The notes under the pieces were generated by a model. The model saw nothing but the letters and a program-made list of their open reading frames with translations. It did no database searches and was not told the origin of the DNA. From Cornus controversa (taxonomy: Eukaryota > Streptophyta > Magnoliopsida > Cornales > Cornaceae), in contig CM048854.1 of assembly GCA_026545225.1 (NCBI GenBank), forward strand, positions 29,487,230 through 29,551,229: a DNA stretch of 64,000 nt. Direction: 5' to 3'. The position numbers and the translations under genes are program-made. Below, piece after piece: positions 12,791-25,500 of this stretch (positions within the stretch are counted from its first letter, which is position 1; every line of letters starts with the position of its first letter).

Positions 12791-13074
12791 CTCCCTCTGT
12801 CCCTTATTACTTGTCCACATTTTCTTTTTTAACTGTCCCAAAACAGTTGTATTAATTTAAAAGTCAATGTACTATATCTTACAACATTCTCAAATTACAG
12901 TTCTTTGTATTGAAGTTATAAAAACAATTAAAGTATAAAACATGGTACGAATGCGAATTCACTATGGATAGATTTGACAATTCATTTATTACTAATATAA
13001 TAAAAATATATAAAAAGTTGTAATCTTAATAAGTTAGATTCTAAAAATGGACAAATAAAAAGGGATAGGAGGTC
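12791..13074. mobile_element. Stowaway-type (Tc1/mariner) MITE
   Basis: The left end CTCCCTCTGTCCCTTATTAC resembles the consensus of plant Stowaway MITEs. The complement of the right end reads GACCTCCTATCCCTTTTTAT followed by TTGTCCA, matching the left end imperfectly. It is flanked by TA dinucleotides (12789-12790 and 13075-13076). The element is 284 bp and non-coding. Confidence 0.8.
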
Positions 13075-13077
13075 TAC

Positions 13078-13544
13078 TTCATTTTGGTACCAAGATGACA
13101 ATGTTATTTCACATATAAAAAAAAAGAAGAAAAAATTAGATTTAAGTGACCAAAATTAAAGATAATTGTTCTATAGTGATCATAAAGTTACAAAAAGACG
13201 AATAATTACCAATCTTAAAACTATATTGCTTTTTAGTGACTATTTTAGACTCAATTACAAAAATACTCATCTCCCATCTCTTTCTTCCCAAAGAGTAAAT
13301 ATTGCCTATACACACCCTTGCATATACTGTATATATCAAATACTAATAATATAAATATGGTGAATCTAAATTCTATATATGACTCCAAATTATTTATTTT
13401 TTAAAATTTTCCTTATATGGTACTTATTCATTATTCTCTCTCTTGTTTAATTGAACTTTTAAATATCATGAATATACAGTGAGAATTTTTACAATTTTGA
13501 ACTATCGGCCTCAACTGTGTATCTCCATAAAATCCAATCAAAAC

Positions 13545-13606
<62 letters not shown>

Positions 13607-14275
13607 GAATGCAAAGTTAAGTTTAATTATGACTACAGTTTCTAATCCTATACTTAGATTAGATACATAATAGAATGTGAAAAGTATTAAGTTTAATATA
13701 TTTAATTAATTAATTATTTTTAGTAAATACATAAAGAATACTCAAATGATTATTAAAAAATAATTTAGTTTTAAAATTAGTAACTATTCATCCTTTTATA
13801 TCTCATTTAAAATCAATTATTTTTTAATTTTGTTAACTCGAATATAATTTTCTCTAACAAAAAAAACAAAAAGTGGTGCATTTATCAACTAATGGCAGGT
13901 CAGGCGCACATGATATATGGGCAAGTCACGCACACCGAGTGAGAAAAAGGGTCCGGAATTCGAATGCGCGACCACAGCGAAGCCTAAAAGACAAACCAAC
14001 TGCAACAACCACCGCCACTTCACATCACATGCTACAAAACCGGAAGGGTAATTTTGTCACGATAATCAGCATTATAATCAAATCTATGGGCTTTATCGTA
14101 ACTTCACATCTCCATTGATCTCACGCTCTTTCCCGATGACGATAGCCTGTAGGCTGTACCCCCTCTCTCCAAACAGGACAACACTCCATCCACCTATTTG
14201 TTCTTTGACGAGTGCCAAGGAGAGTCACGTAAGCCTTTCCAAAGTCGTTGCACCAATAGAAAAAAATTCATCACA

Positions 14276-14322
<47 letters not shown>

Positions 14323-14452
14323 TAAATGTCTTATTTTTTTAATCAATGTACCATTCAAGTTAAAAATATATTTATATTGGTGCCATCAACAAATAAAATT
14401 ATTTATAAAAGAAAAATATGATAATTATATAAAAGAAAAATATGTTTCTTTA
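13078..14452. other. Gene-free DNA with microsatellites
   Basis: It contains (CTAA)n followed by (TA)n at about 13544-13602 and a second (TA)n tract at 14281-14320. The GC-richer part 13890-14270 holds short open frames (for instance 13873-14118) with no recognisable domain, no matching partner exon and no codon-like bias that I could see. I annotate no gene here. Confidence 0.45.
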
Positions 14453-14830
14453 ATTTAATTAACCATAATTACAAAATTTTAAAAATTATATAGAAAATGA
14501 TTATAATAAATATATAAATTATTAAAAATATTTAAAAGCATGAAAATATAAAAATATTTTAATACTTTAAAATTTTGTTGTTTAATTCAATTAATCATAA
14601 TTACAAAATTTTAAAAATTATATAGAAAATGATTATAATAAATATATAGATTATTAAAAATATTTAAAAGTAGGACAACATAAAAAAATACTAATAAAAA
14701 TATCTTAATACTTTATATTTATAATTTTATTTATTTGTTAATGAAACCAATGTAAATACTCATAAAAATATTTTAGTATTTTATATTTATAATTTTATTT
14801 ATTTGTTAACGGAATCAATGTAAATATTTT
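14453..14830. repeat. Two short tandem duplications
   Basis: A block of about 85 bp containing ACCATAATTACAAAATTTTA and AGAAAATGATTATAATAAAT is present near 14458-14540 and again near 14590-14668. Then a block of about 60-70 bp containing TTTATATTTATAATTTTATT and TTTGTTAA is repeated at about 14710-14758 and 14782-14828. Both pairs are close to identical, so they are recent local duplications in AT-rich sequence upstream of the kinase gene. Confidence 0.75.
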
Positions 14831-15179
14831 AGAATTAAAAAAAGATATTAATTAATATAAAAATAGAATATTTATTACAAAAATATATTTAATTTTTGTT
14901 ATTAATTTTCACTAATTAGTGGTGAGAGCGTGTGCAATACCTGCCCTCCTTGTTATTTTTGCATTAAATCCCGCGTTTCTTAAACTACGCTACGCCTCTC
15001 TCCTTTTTTAAAATCTACGTGTCGCGATTGTCTATGTTTACAGCTGATGTGTCCTCGAGAGAGAAAGGGTGCGCATTCACGCTTTGTGTACATGTTAGCC
15101 ATTCGCCCCTTATTTATTTTCAATTTCTCCACCCGTGCTTACACACACCAAAAAGTGTTACAACCCCTTTGGTCTCCCT

Positions 15180-15715
15180 ATTGGCCACCGCCCCCCTCCC
15201 CCTCTCTCTCTCTCTCTCCAACTATACATACATTTATCCGTATTTCTATCTGAATTGCTTTCGTCTCTTTTTCTCTATTTCTCTCTCTCAAAATGCTTTT
15301 TCTTGAGCTATGAATTAATCTGCCTTTGTAGACACACACATTCGATTTCGAGCTCTTATTCGAAGTCGTTTCTTGAGCTGTAGAAGAATCAAGTTCATGT
15401 GTATATGTTGGTGATGATTCGAGTTTGAAGGTTTGATCGATCGAAATCGTTGCATTTTCTGTGCAAACACAGCGTTTTCAAGCTATACTTTGAAGTTCTA
15501 AAGTCATTTGAGTATAGAGAAATGTTTCATCGTTCAGTTCTTGAAGTCCATGATCTACAGAAATCTGCAGCGATTGTACGGTAATCTGAATTCCTGTATA
15601 TAATTTCACTTTAGCTAGAGAGAGAGAGAGGAGAGAGAGAGAGGTAGAGGAAGAAGTGTGTGTGCGTGCGTGCGTGTGGGTGAGATTTTTTGTTGATCAC
15701 GTGAGACCGGTTAAA
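15180..15715 (+). promoter_or_regulatory. Probable 5' leader of the kinase gene, with upstream ORFs
   Basis: The stretch ahead of the kinase start is pyrimidine-rich near 15185-15220, as in many plant leaders, and ends with (GA)n tracts at 15617-15650. Short upstream ATG frames are at 15293-15313, 15397-15414, 15405-15428, 15522-15584 and 15550-15603. All close before the main ATG. If this is one unspliced leader, they could reduce translation of the main frame. The transcription start and any leader intron cannot be fixed from sequence alone. Confidence 0.4.
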
Positions 15716-16555
15716 ATGCCGCATCGAACGACCTACTTTTTCCCGAGACAATTTCCGGACCGTGGATTCGATGCATCGTCAAAGTTCGTCTTAGATCACG
15801 AGAAGAAGATCACAACAGAGAGCTTTAATGGTGATAGTGACCGAAAAGAGTCAAAGATCTCAAAGGAGGTCACATTTGGCGGCAAGAGTTCAACTGTTTT
15901 GGATCGTTTCACGAGCGACAAGATTCACGGGAATCAATTAACCGCTTTTGTCAATTGGTTGGCTGAGAAAAAAGGGAAGAGCTCTGCTCACGTGAAGGTC
16001 AGGTTGGACACCGACGATGACGATCATGACCTTTTGCTTCCGCTGCCGGAGCCACCGCCCCATGTGGTGGTTTCCGATAAAGAGCAGCATGGTGGGCCCC
16101 TGGTGGTTAGTTCCGGCAGAGATCGAGGTTTCGACCGCCACATGTCGTTGCAGAGGGTGTCAAGCGAGAGTAGTTTCGGTGGTCCGACGGTGGTGGTTAG
16201 TGCCGGTAAGGATCAGGGTTTCGAGCGGCAGGTGTCGTTGCAGAGGCTGTCGAGTGGGAGTAGTTACGCTGGGAGCTTGTTTTCGGGGACGACATTGGAT
16301 GGGAATCTATCGAGCGGTATAAAGGATTCACAGACAACGACGACAAGGGAGGTGGAGGAGGAGGGAGAGGAAGAGTGTAGAGATGGTTTTGCAAGGAGGG
16401 AACGAGAGAACTATTATTTGCTGCTTTCGCTTGCCAAACGGCTCACTGAGCAAGCGTCGCTTGCTGGTGAACTAATACCTCTGCAAGAGTGTGGAGTAGT
16501 TGAGGGTCTCGGTGTCTCTTCTGACGCAGAAATGGTCTCTTATCGACTCTGGGTA

Positions 16556-16587
<32 letters not shown>

Positions 16588-19500
16588 ATACGTGCACCAA
16601 GATGCATCAGTTTTTGTGGTTAGGACTGGCGGTGGTCGTACTGCTTCATGTCTTCCTAAAAGTTTGTGTACCGTCTATGCATGTCTGCTGTGTAATTATT
16701 GGCAATATATTTGATTTTACTTTTTCTTTTTTCTTTTTCCTTCCCTCCCTCCCTTCCTCCTACAGATCCTTGGCCTTGTTTGTATCTAAATGCTTATATT
16801 TTTGCTGGTTCAGTTCGGTCAGATATTATTGTTTGTCTTTTTAATTGCACGTACTAAGAGAAAACCTCTTTCGTCCCTGTTGAAATATACTAGTATATTT
16901 TATATATATTTCAACAGTCCCATATATATATATATATATATATATCTATATATATATATATATTCTTGCTACCTCCCTCCTGCTCTATTTGTGATGTCTA
17001 TTGGTTAAATCCTCTTCTTTTTCAGGTTAGTGGTTCTTTGTCATATACTGATAAGATATCAGATGGATTCTATAACATTCTGGGAATGAATCCATATATG
17101 TGGGTGATGTGCAATGACTTGGAGGAAGGTAAACGACTGCCATCTTTAATGGCACTTAAAGCTACTGAACCCAGTGATACATCAATAGAGGTGGTTCTTG
17201 TCAATAGACATGAGGATTCACGACTTAAGGAGCTAGAAGACAAAGCACAAGAACTATATTTTGCTTCGGAAAATACCTTAGTGTTAGTGGAAAAACTTGG
17301 CAAGCTTGTTGCTATCTATATGGGGTATGTTTCAACAACTCTCTCTTTTAACTGATCATTGCTTGAGTTTCTGTCTGTTCCTTTCTAACAGTGATAAGTT
17401 TGTTGGAAATAGGGGCAATTTTTCAGTGGAGCAAGGTGATCTCCACAGGCGCTGGAAGTTGATTAGCAGGAGATTAAGGGATCTTCGGAAGTGCGTTGTA
17501 CTCCCGATCGGCAGCCTGTCTATGGGACTTTGTAGGCATCGTGCTATTCTTTTCAAGGTGACCAGATATACTGCATTCCTTTCATTCCTTCTTTCTTTCT
17601 TCTTTTTCTTTTATTTTTATTTTTTGAGAAACTAATTTTTATCCTGAAAAAAAATAAAATCAAAGATTAAATTTTTTTGAACAAAATAATAAATACAAAA
17701 CATAATTTTGATTGATAATATTCATTTGCAATTATTCTCAATGAATTATTATATTAAGTAAGATTTTCATGCAAATTTAAGAGAAAAACTATATAAATTT
17801 TAGTAACACAGGTATATGCAAAAGAATACAAATTCAAATGTATGCTTGTATTCTAGTGCATCAAATTAGATAGGACTCAACAAACCTAAAATATCCTTGC
17901 TTGCAATAATTAAAAATTAATGAATGAAACTTGATTTTATATTGGAAACTTGAACTATTTTCAGTTAGGTTCTCCAAATCAAAATTTACTCGATAATTAG
18001 GTTAAACCAAATATATAAGTGAATTGTGCGCTTTACAATTTGGGTCTTCATATTTTTATAATGGGTGTATATTTATCATATACAATAAAAATCTGAAAAA
18101 GAAGTAGACAATTTTTTATTATTTAGGTTTTTTTTTTATTTTTTTTTCCTGTACCTTCTTAGAGATTTTGATCGAAAAAAAAGCTGAAGAGAGTCTAGAA
18201 AAAATAGAGGATAAAAGTTAGGTAAGGAGTGTCCAATGAGAGAGATTTTAAATTGTAGGCTAAAAATTAGAAAAATGACTAATTTTAAAATTCTTTATGT
18301 GGGGGTACAATTTTAAAAATTTATATATACAAAAAGTAAATATAAAATGAGAGAGACGATTAGGTGAGCACCACATAGGTCCGTGCTTGATTCTGACACG
18401 GTGAGAGCATGATATATATATTGTATGTGACTTCCCGGAAAAAGAAATACTTCATGACAACAAAATCTAATATCTTACCTATTGAGAAAAATCTATTATT
18501 CTATAAATGTATGAAATTTATAAAACTACACAGATGTGTGTTTTATGTATGTTCATGTGCGCACAATTTTAGCATCTCTACTACTGGTGGTGGGGCCCAT
18601 GTCTCCCTCTCTCAGTATCTCTAGCATTTTCGTTTTGAAATTCAAATTCATAGTGCAAATGTATACATTCCCAAGAATTTGAAGAGGAACCAAAAATAGC
18701 TACTGAAGGAAAGGGATGCAGACTCTCCCTTCGCCTTCTGAAAGGGCTGGGGCTATGTAGATAGCTAGAGAAGGATCTCTTTTTTACTCTTAATGATTTT
18801 TGCTGGAGAGTTGTTCCCTTTAATGCCTTCACAGTTCCTCGGAGGCTTCTACCTCAGTTCAAATTTAGTTTCCTTATCCAATCACGTTAGTGGATTTTGC
18901 AGGGGGTTGCATTACTCAATGTTCTTGTTAAGCGAATTAGACTATTTTGGTTGAGCAGGCTAGTACTATCATAGTACTATTTACCAACTTCTTGTTTATC
19001 AATGACCATTTATCCTGTAATATATCGCGTTCCTTTGGATTAAAAACTAGGAAGCACGGACACGCCTAAGAAGGCAAAGAATCCGTGTCGGACACGCCAA
19101 AAAACGTGTCTGATTTTTTTTTTTTGAATTTTCGGACACGACGCGAACACGCGTCCGACACGGCTTGAATTTTTAGACACGACACGGATATGGCGCGGAC
19201 ACATGTTGGACACGCCAAAAATTTTTTCTCTCTCTTTTTCCTCTTGTTTTCATGAATCTTCTCTCTTCTATGGATTCTTACTTTATTTTTCACTAATCCC
19301 TAATTATTTTTCTAACAAAACCTTAATTATTTTTTCTTTTTTCTCCTTTTTGAGCCTCGTTCTTTCTTTTTCCTAGCAAAACACAAGTCTAGAAATGTTG
19401 TTTTAACAATTCAACTATAGTCCATCTCATCTCTTCATCTTTGTTCTTTTTTACCCTTCTTTTCTCTTACTGTACGTACAACTGCTATCTTTTACATGTG

Positions 19501-22500
19501 ACTTTCTCATGGTGCATTTGTATTTGGAGTAAGCTAGAATGATGATGTTTAAATGATAAGACTAATTTTATTCTAATGTCTCGTTTTGATTTGGTTTTAT
19601 GACTTTGTGACATCGTTCTCTTATAATTATTGTTGTTGTGGAGTAGATTCAATTATGTACTTGTGATTTATGATTTGTGAATTTTTTCTTTGTTAGGTTG
19701 ATGAAAAAGAATATTACTCTTAATTATTTAAAGTACGACATCAAATAATATATAAAAATAAATATTTATTATTTGCCGTGTCCCCGCCGCGTCCGTGTCC
19801 TAATTTTTTAGGATTTGCCGTGTCGTCGTGTCTGTGTCGTGTCGGATCCGTATTCTGTATCCGTTTCCGTTAACCCTTCAAATATTGAAGAATGCGTTTA
19901 GCGGCAATCATATGTGGAGATCGAGGAGCACTCATAAACTGAGCAACATGATGAACAACATAAGCAATGTTTGGACAAGTGAAGGTGAGATATTGAAGGG
20001 AGCCAACAACTTGTCTATAGTCAGTGCCCAGTGGTATCAGATAATAGATCACCAGTCAGATGAGAAAGCTGGCTAGTGGCACAAACTGGAGTGTTGCAAA
20101 GTTTGCAGTCAGTCATAGAGTGACGGCGGAGAAAATCAACAGTATACTTGGACTAAGAGAGATGAATACTAGTAGCAGTAGAAGTGACTTCAAGTCCCAA
20201 AAAGTAAGAAAGAGGACCAAGATCAGCGAGCTCAAACTCCTTACCAAGGGTAGCAACAAGGGAGGAGAGAAGAGTTGGTTGGTTGCCTGTCAGAATAATG
20301 TCATCAACATATAGTAAAAGAATCATATTATCCAAAGATTAGCGAAAGCTAAACAGAGAAGGATTAGCTCGACTTTGTGAAGACGACATATATGATTGGG
20401 GCGAGCTAGATCAATAAATCCTGGATGTTGGCGCATAAAAACTATAGTATCCAAAAAAAATGAAGAAAAGCATTCTTCACATCTAGTTGGCAAAAAGTCC
20501 ATCCAAGGATACAGCTAGAGCGAGAACAATCCGAATAGTTGTAGGTTTAACCATTGGGTTAAAGGTCTCATCAAAATCAATACTTGGTTGCTGATGGAAA
20601 CCCTTAGCAACTAATTGGGCCTTGTACCGCTCAATAAAACCATCATATTTTTGCTTAAGCTTGAATATCCATTTACAACCAACCACATGCTACTGAGAGT
20701 CAGGATGAACAAGAACCCATGTCTGATTCTTGAGAAGAGCATTGAACTCAGTGGTCATGGCTTGGCACCACTCAGGAAACCGAATTGCTTGCATAAAATA
20801 AGTCGGTTCTTCTGGAGGAAGAGAAACTTAGGTTAGAAGAGCCCGGGGCCACGGATAACGAATAGTGCCATCTGTATGTACTAAAGGGCGATGTGTGCTC
20901 GCCTTCTGTCAAAATAGCCATGGGATGACGTACAATCGAAGAGCCAGGATTTGAAGAATATCCATTTGACGCAGGTGCGGGAACCCTAGGAGAAAGTGGT
21001 GCAGCAGGAATGACAAAAGTGGAAGAGTGAGGCTGTCGATGCTGATAAGTACACAAGGGTGCAAAAGATGGATGTGGCATAGGCGGAGGCAAACTTGGCG
21101 GTGGTGAGTCCAGAGAAGGTAAGAAAACCGAAACAAAAGCCTATTCTGAAGATTCTGAAGCATGAGAAGGTAATGGTGTGACAAAGGGAAAAGATTGCTC
21201 ATCAAAACGAACATGTCGAGAGATGTAAAGTCTGCCAGTAGTGTGATCAAGGCACTTATACCCTTTGTGCTGCAAACTGTGACCTAGAAAAACACACTCA
21301 ACAGTTCTAGGTAAAAGTTTGTTAGTTAGATAATCACCCAAATGCAGATAACAAGCACAACCAAAGACTCGCAACTTAGAGTAGGATGAAGTTTTGCCAT
21401 AGAAACGAGAAAAAGGAGAAAACCACAGAAAACAGTAGTGGGAAGACGATTGATGAGGAATACAACAGTGAAAACAGCATAATCCCAGTAACTGAGAGGA
21501 ACATAACTTATGATAAGAAGAGTACGAGCCATGTCAGCAATGTGACAGTGTTTGTGTTCAGCAAGACCATTTTGTTGAGGAGTGTGGGGATAGGAAAACC
21601 GATGATGGATTCCAAGAGAGGAGCATAAAGCCTTGAAAGAATCATTATCATACTCCTTGCGACCATCACTTTGGAACTGTTGCAAAAAAGTAGTAAATTG
21701 GGTTTTGATATATGAGAGAAAATTCTTGAAGTGGTCAAGACTTTCAGATTTGTGTTTCATAAAATATAACAATGTGAATTGAGTATAATCATCGGTAAAT
21801 AACACATAGTATCTAAACCCTTTAATAGAAGAAGTAAGAGACAGCCAAACATCAGAGTGCGCAAGTGTAAAAGGAGAATGCGTACTGATATCATTAGAAA
21901 TATGAAATTGGAGGTGTGTGGATTTACCCAAAGCATAACCTTTACAAAACGATCATTGTAACTTAAAGTTGGACGATAACATATTATTTTTGCCTAAATA
22001 AGACATAATTTTACTAGATGGATGACCTAGTCAATTATGCCATAAGGAAGATGACTGAAGAGAAGCAGATAATGCGTGAAGACACGACGGAAGTGAAGGT
22101 AATTTGTAGAGACCATCCTTACATATGCCCTGAAATAGAAGACAACCATTAGAGCAATCAAAGATATATAAATGATGAGAATCAAAGGCACATAGAACAT
22201 ATTATCACGACACAATTGAGCAATGGATAACAGATTTATGCGCATGAAAGGAATGACATAAACATTATTCATCCTATATGAGTTGGAGCCAAGAGAGAGT
22301 GACATGTTACTTGTGTGGGTGATGGACATTTGATCACCATTACCAAGAAGAACTGAATTTGTGCCAGTGTAAGGTTGGTGTTGTTAAAAAAGACCTGGAT
22401 TACCAATTATGTGGGTGGAAGCACCTGTGTTTGGGTACCAAGCGGAATCATAGAACGGTGGTGGATTGTAGCTTGGACCAGGATAGGAAGTAGGCTGAGC

Positions 22501-25500
22501 GGTAATCTGTAAGCTAACAAAAGCATTGTGCAGAGAATTAAGAACTATTAGGCGCACAAATCGAGGCAACATCAGACATGTGGGCACAAAGTGACCAGTT
22601 CCGTGACATAACTGATAAGAACTAATGTTAGGAGTGGAGCCCAAAACACCAGGAGTGGGTGACCAATTATTGTTGTTGTGCTTGCGACTTATATTTCGAT
22701 TGTTATTCCAGTTGTTGTTACAATAACTAGAATTGTGAGAAGGTCGGTTAGAGGACTATGAGGCAAGCATGACAACCGGTTGAGGTGTAGAAGACGGATG
22801 TCGAAGAGACTCCTGAACCAGAAGATGAGAGCGAAGTGCATTAAAAGTGGGCAGAGAATCTAAACTCTCAAGAGCTATGACAAGCATGCCATACTTGTCA
22901 CCAAGGCCGTGTAGAACATCATTCACCAAGTCAAGATTAGAGATGGGTTCACCAGTAGCAGCAAGTTGGTTAGAGATAGATTTGGCCTCCTGAAAATATT
23001 CAGAGACTGAGCGAGTTCAGTTTCCCAGTCACAAGCTGACTGATATTAGGCATAGAATAAGTGGAAGAAATAGCAACAGAGGAAGCCATCAGTTACTGTA
23101 AGAGATAAGAGCAAGAGGAAAATTGAGAAGAAAGAAGATCAGTCTGTGAGACTTTGATCAATTGAAGGTTTAGAGAAAAGGAAGGAAACAGAAAACCCTA
23201 AGAGAAGAGAGAGGATCTTTGCTTTGATACCATAAAAGAATAAAAATTTATGTATTGTATGTTATTGATCTCTCTTGGAGGTCAATATATAATACAATGA
23301 TTATAATCAATTAACGTAAAATTAGGGATACAATGAATCAATCTAAATTAGTGATATAATCAATCAAAGGTTAAACTAAAGGGATACAATCGTAAATCAA
23401 TCTAAAATTAGGGATACAATGAATCAACCTAAATTAGTGATATAATTAATGAAAGGCTAAGCTAAAGGGATACAATCATAAATCACGGGAGAGATTTTAG
23501 GTTGATCTAACAGTTATGACAACATAGACACAATAACATAACTTCTCAGATAAGTAAATTTATCTTTGAAATGTGGTTGTCTTGTGTCTAGATTATATGT
23601 TATAGAAAGTTATGATAGAAGTGAATTTGCCTGGGGAGAACAATATTGTTACAGTATTTTTCTAATAAATAGAGTGACCTAGGCATACCAATCTATTTGT
23701 GTTTGACTGACATATTACTTATTGATGGAAGGATTTGTTAATGTTGTGGCCCGAATTTTGCCTTAGCCCGGGTCGCAACGTGACCCGATTTTAACAAAAA
23801 TTTTATGACCCATTTTTTTACTTGCAGGTTTTGGACACGAATTAGGACTCTTTTGTAGCCCAATATATAAGGGCATCTAAGGGTTTGGAGTGAGTGAGAA
23901 AAAACATTAAAAACGTAGAAAGAGTGAGAGAGTGAGAGCTAGGGTTTGGGGTTGGAACTTGAAATCTCTTGATTTTTGCATAGTAAAATCTTTCGTCGGA
24001 TCTTCGCTATGGATGTAGGCACGCCGAACCATGTAAATTTTCGTATTCTATGTGTTGTGCTTGTTTCGTTTTGTGTTATATTCCGTGATTGTGCTTGGTT
24101 CGCAATAGTTTTTCACAACAAATTGGTATTAGAGCTTTCTGTTCTAAGTTGGGATGTCGTCCAAGTTTATGGAAATTGAGAAGTTTAATGGGATGAACGA
24201 TTTTAACCTGTGGCAGGTTAAGATGCAGGCCCTGTTGGTTCAACATAGGATATCTAAGGCGCTGAAGGGAAATGATGCACTACCAGAAAAGTGGAAGGAC
24301 AATAAAAAAGATGAGGCTATAGAGAAAGCACACAGTGCGATTCTGTTGTGCTTGAGTAACGAGGTTTTGCGAGAAGTTTCTGGAGAAACTACGGCGGATG
24401 GGCTATGGAGCAAGTTTAAATCCCATTATATGACGAAGTCTCTTCCGAATCATTTGTACTTAAAGAAGCGGTTGTTCACTCTTCAGATGCCGGAAGGTTC
24501 ATCTCTGAAAGACTACCTTGACAAGGTTAATGATGTCATCATTGATTTGAAGAATATTGATGTTAAAATAGAGGATAAAGATTAGGCTATTATTCTGTTG
24601 TGTTCTCTACCACCCTCGTACAAGAACTTTGTTGATACAATGATGTATGGCAGAACTAATTTGTTTATGGAAGACATGAATGCATCTTTGAATTCTAAGG
24701 ATTTGTAGAGTAGAACGTTTGAGGGCAATACAGAAAGTTCGGCAGAGGGCTTAGTTATTAGACGGAGAATGGATCAGAAGGGAGGGTCTGGCAGCAGAGG
24801 CCGTTCTAAGTCTAAGAACAAATCGAAAGTGCTAAAATGCTTCATTTGTCACTAGGAAGGGCACTTCAGGAAAGACTGTCCGGAGCGTAAGAAGGGAAAG
24901 GAAAATCCTTCGAAGTCGTTGGGGTGGTTGTTGCAGACGATAATGATTCAGATGGTGGTAGCGTTCTCACAATTTCTACTCATGGCTCTGGCGATGAGTG
25001 GATACTTGGTTCAGGTTGCTCGTATCACATTTGTCCTAACAGGGACTGGTTTACCTCTTATCGTTCTATTGATGGAGGGGAAGTTCTGATGGGTAATAAT
25101 GTGCTGTGTAAGGTTAAAGGTATCGGTACAGTTCGAATCAAGATGTTTAACAATATAGTGAGAACACTGACTGATGTCAGGCATGTTCCAGAACTGAAGA
25201 AGAATTTGATTTCCCTGGGTACGCTGGATTCCTTCGGCTGCAGTTACAAGGCTGTAGGTGGATTCATTAGGGTTTCAAAGGGTGCTCTTGTGGTGATGAA
25301 GGGACTGAAACATGGTTTGTATGCTCTGCAGGGTAGCATAGTTACAGATTTTGTTGCAGTATCGTCCTCGGATCTGGATTTAGATACTACCAAGTTGTGG
25401 CATATGCGGCTGGGGAATATGAGTGAGAGAGGGATGGATGATCCGAGTATGCAGGGTTTGCTTGGTGGTCAGAAAACCAGAAAACTGGATTTCTGTGAGC

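Noticed and set aside
13873-14118. 81-codon open frame in a GC-richer patch
   Set aside because: It has no recognisable domain, no partner exon, and two overlapping frames are equally open.
16553-16714. Open extension of kinase exon 1 past TGG|GTACTC
   Set aside because: The added residues translate a (CT)n(CA)n tract. Splicing at 16552/17026 restores the family sequence RLWVSGSLSY.
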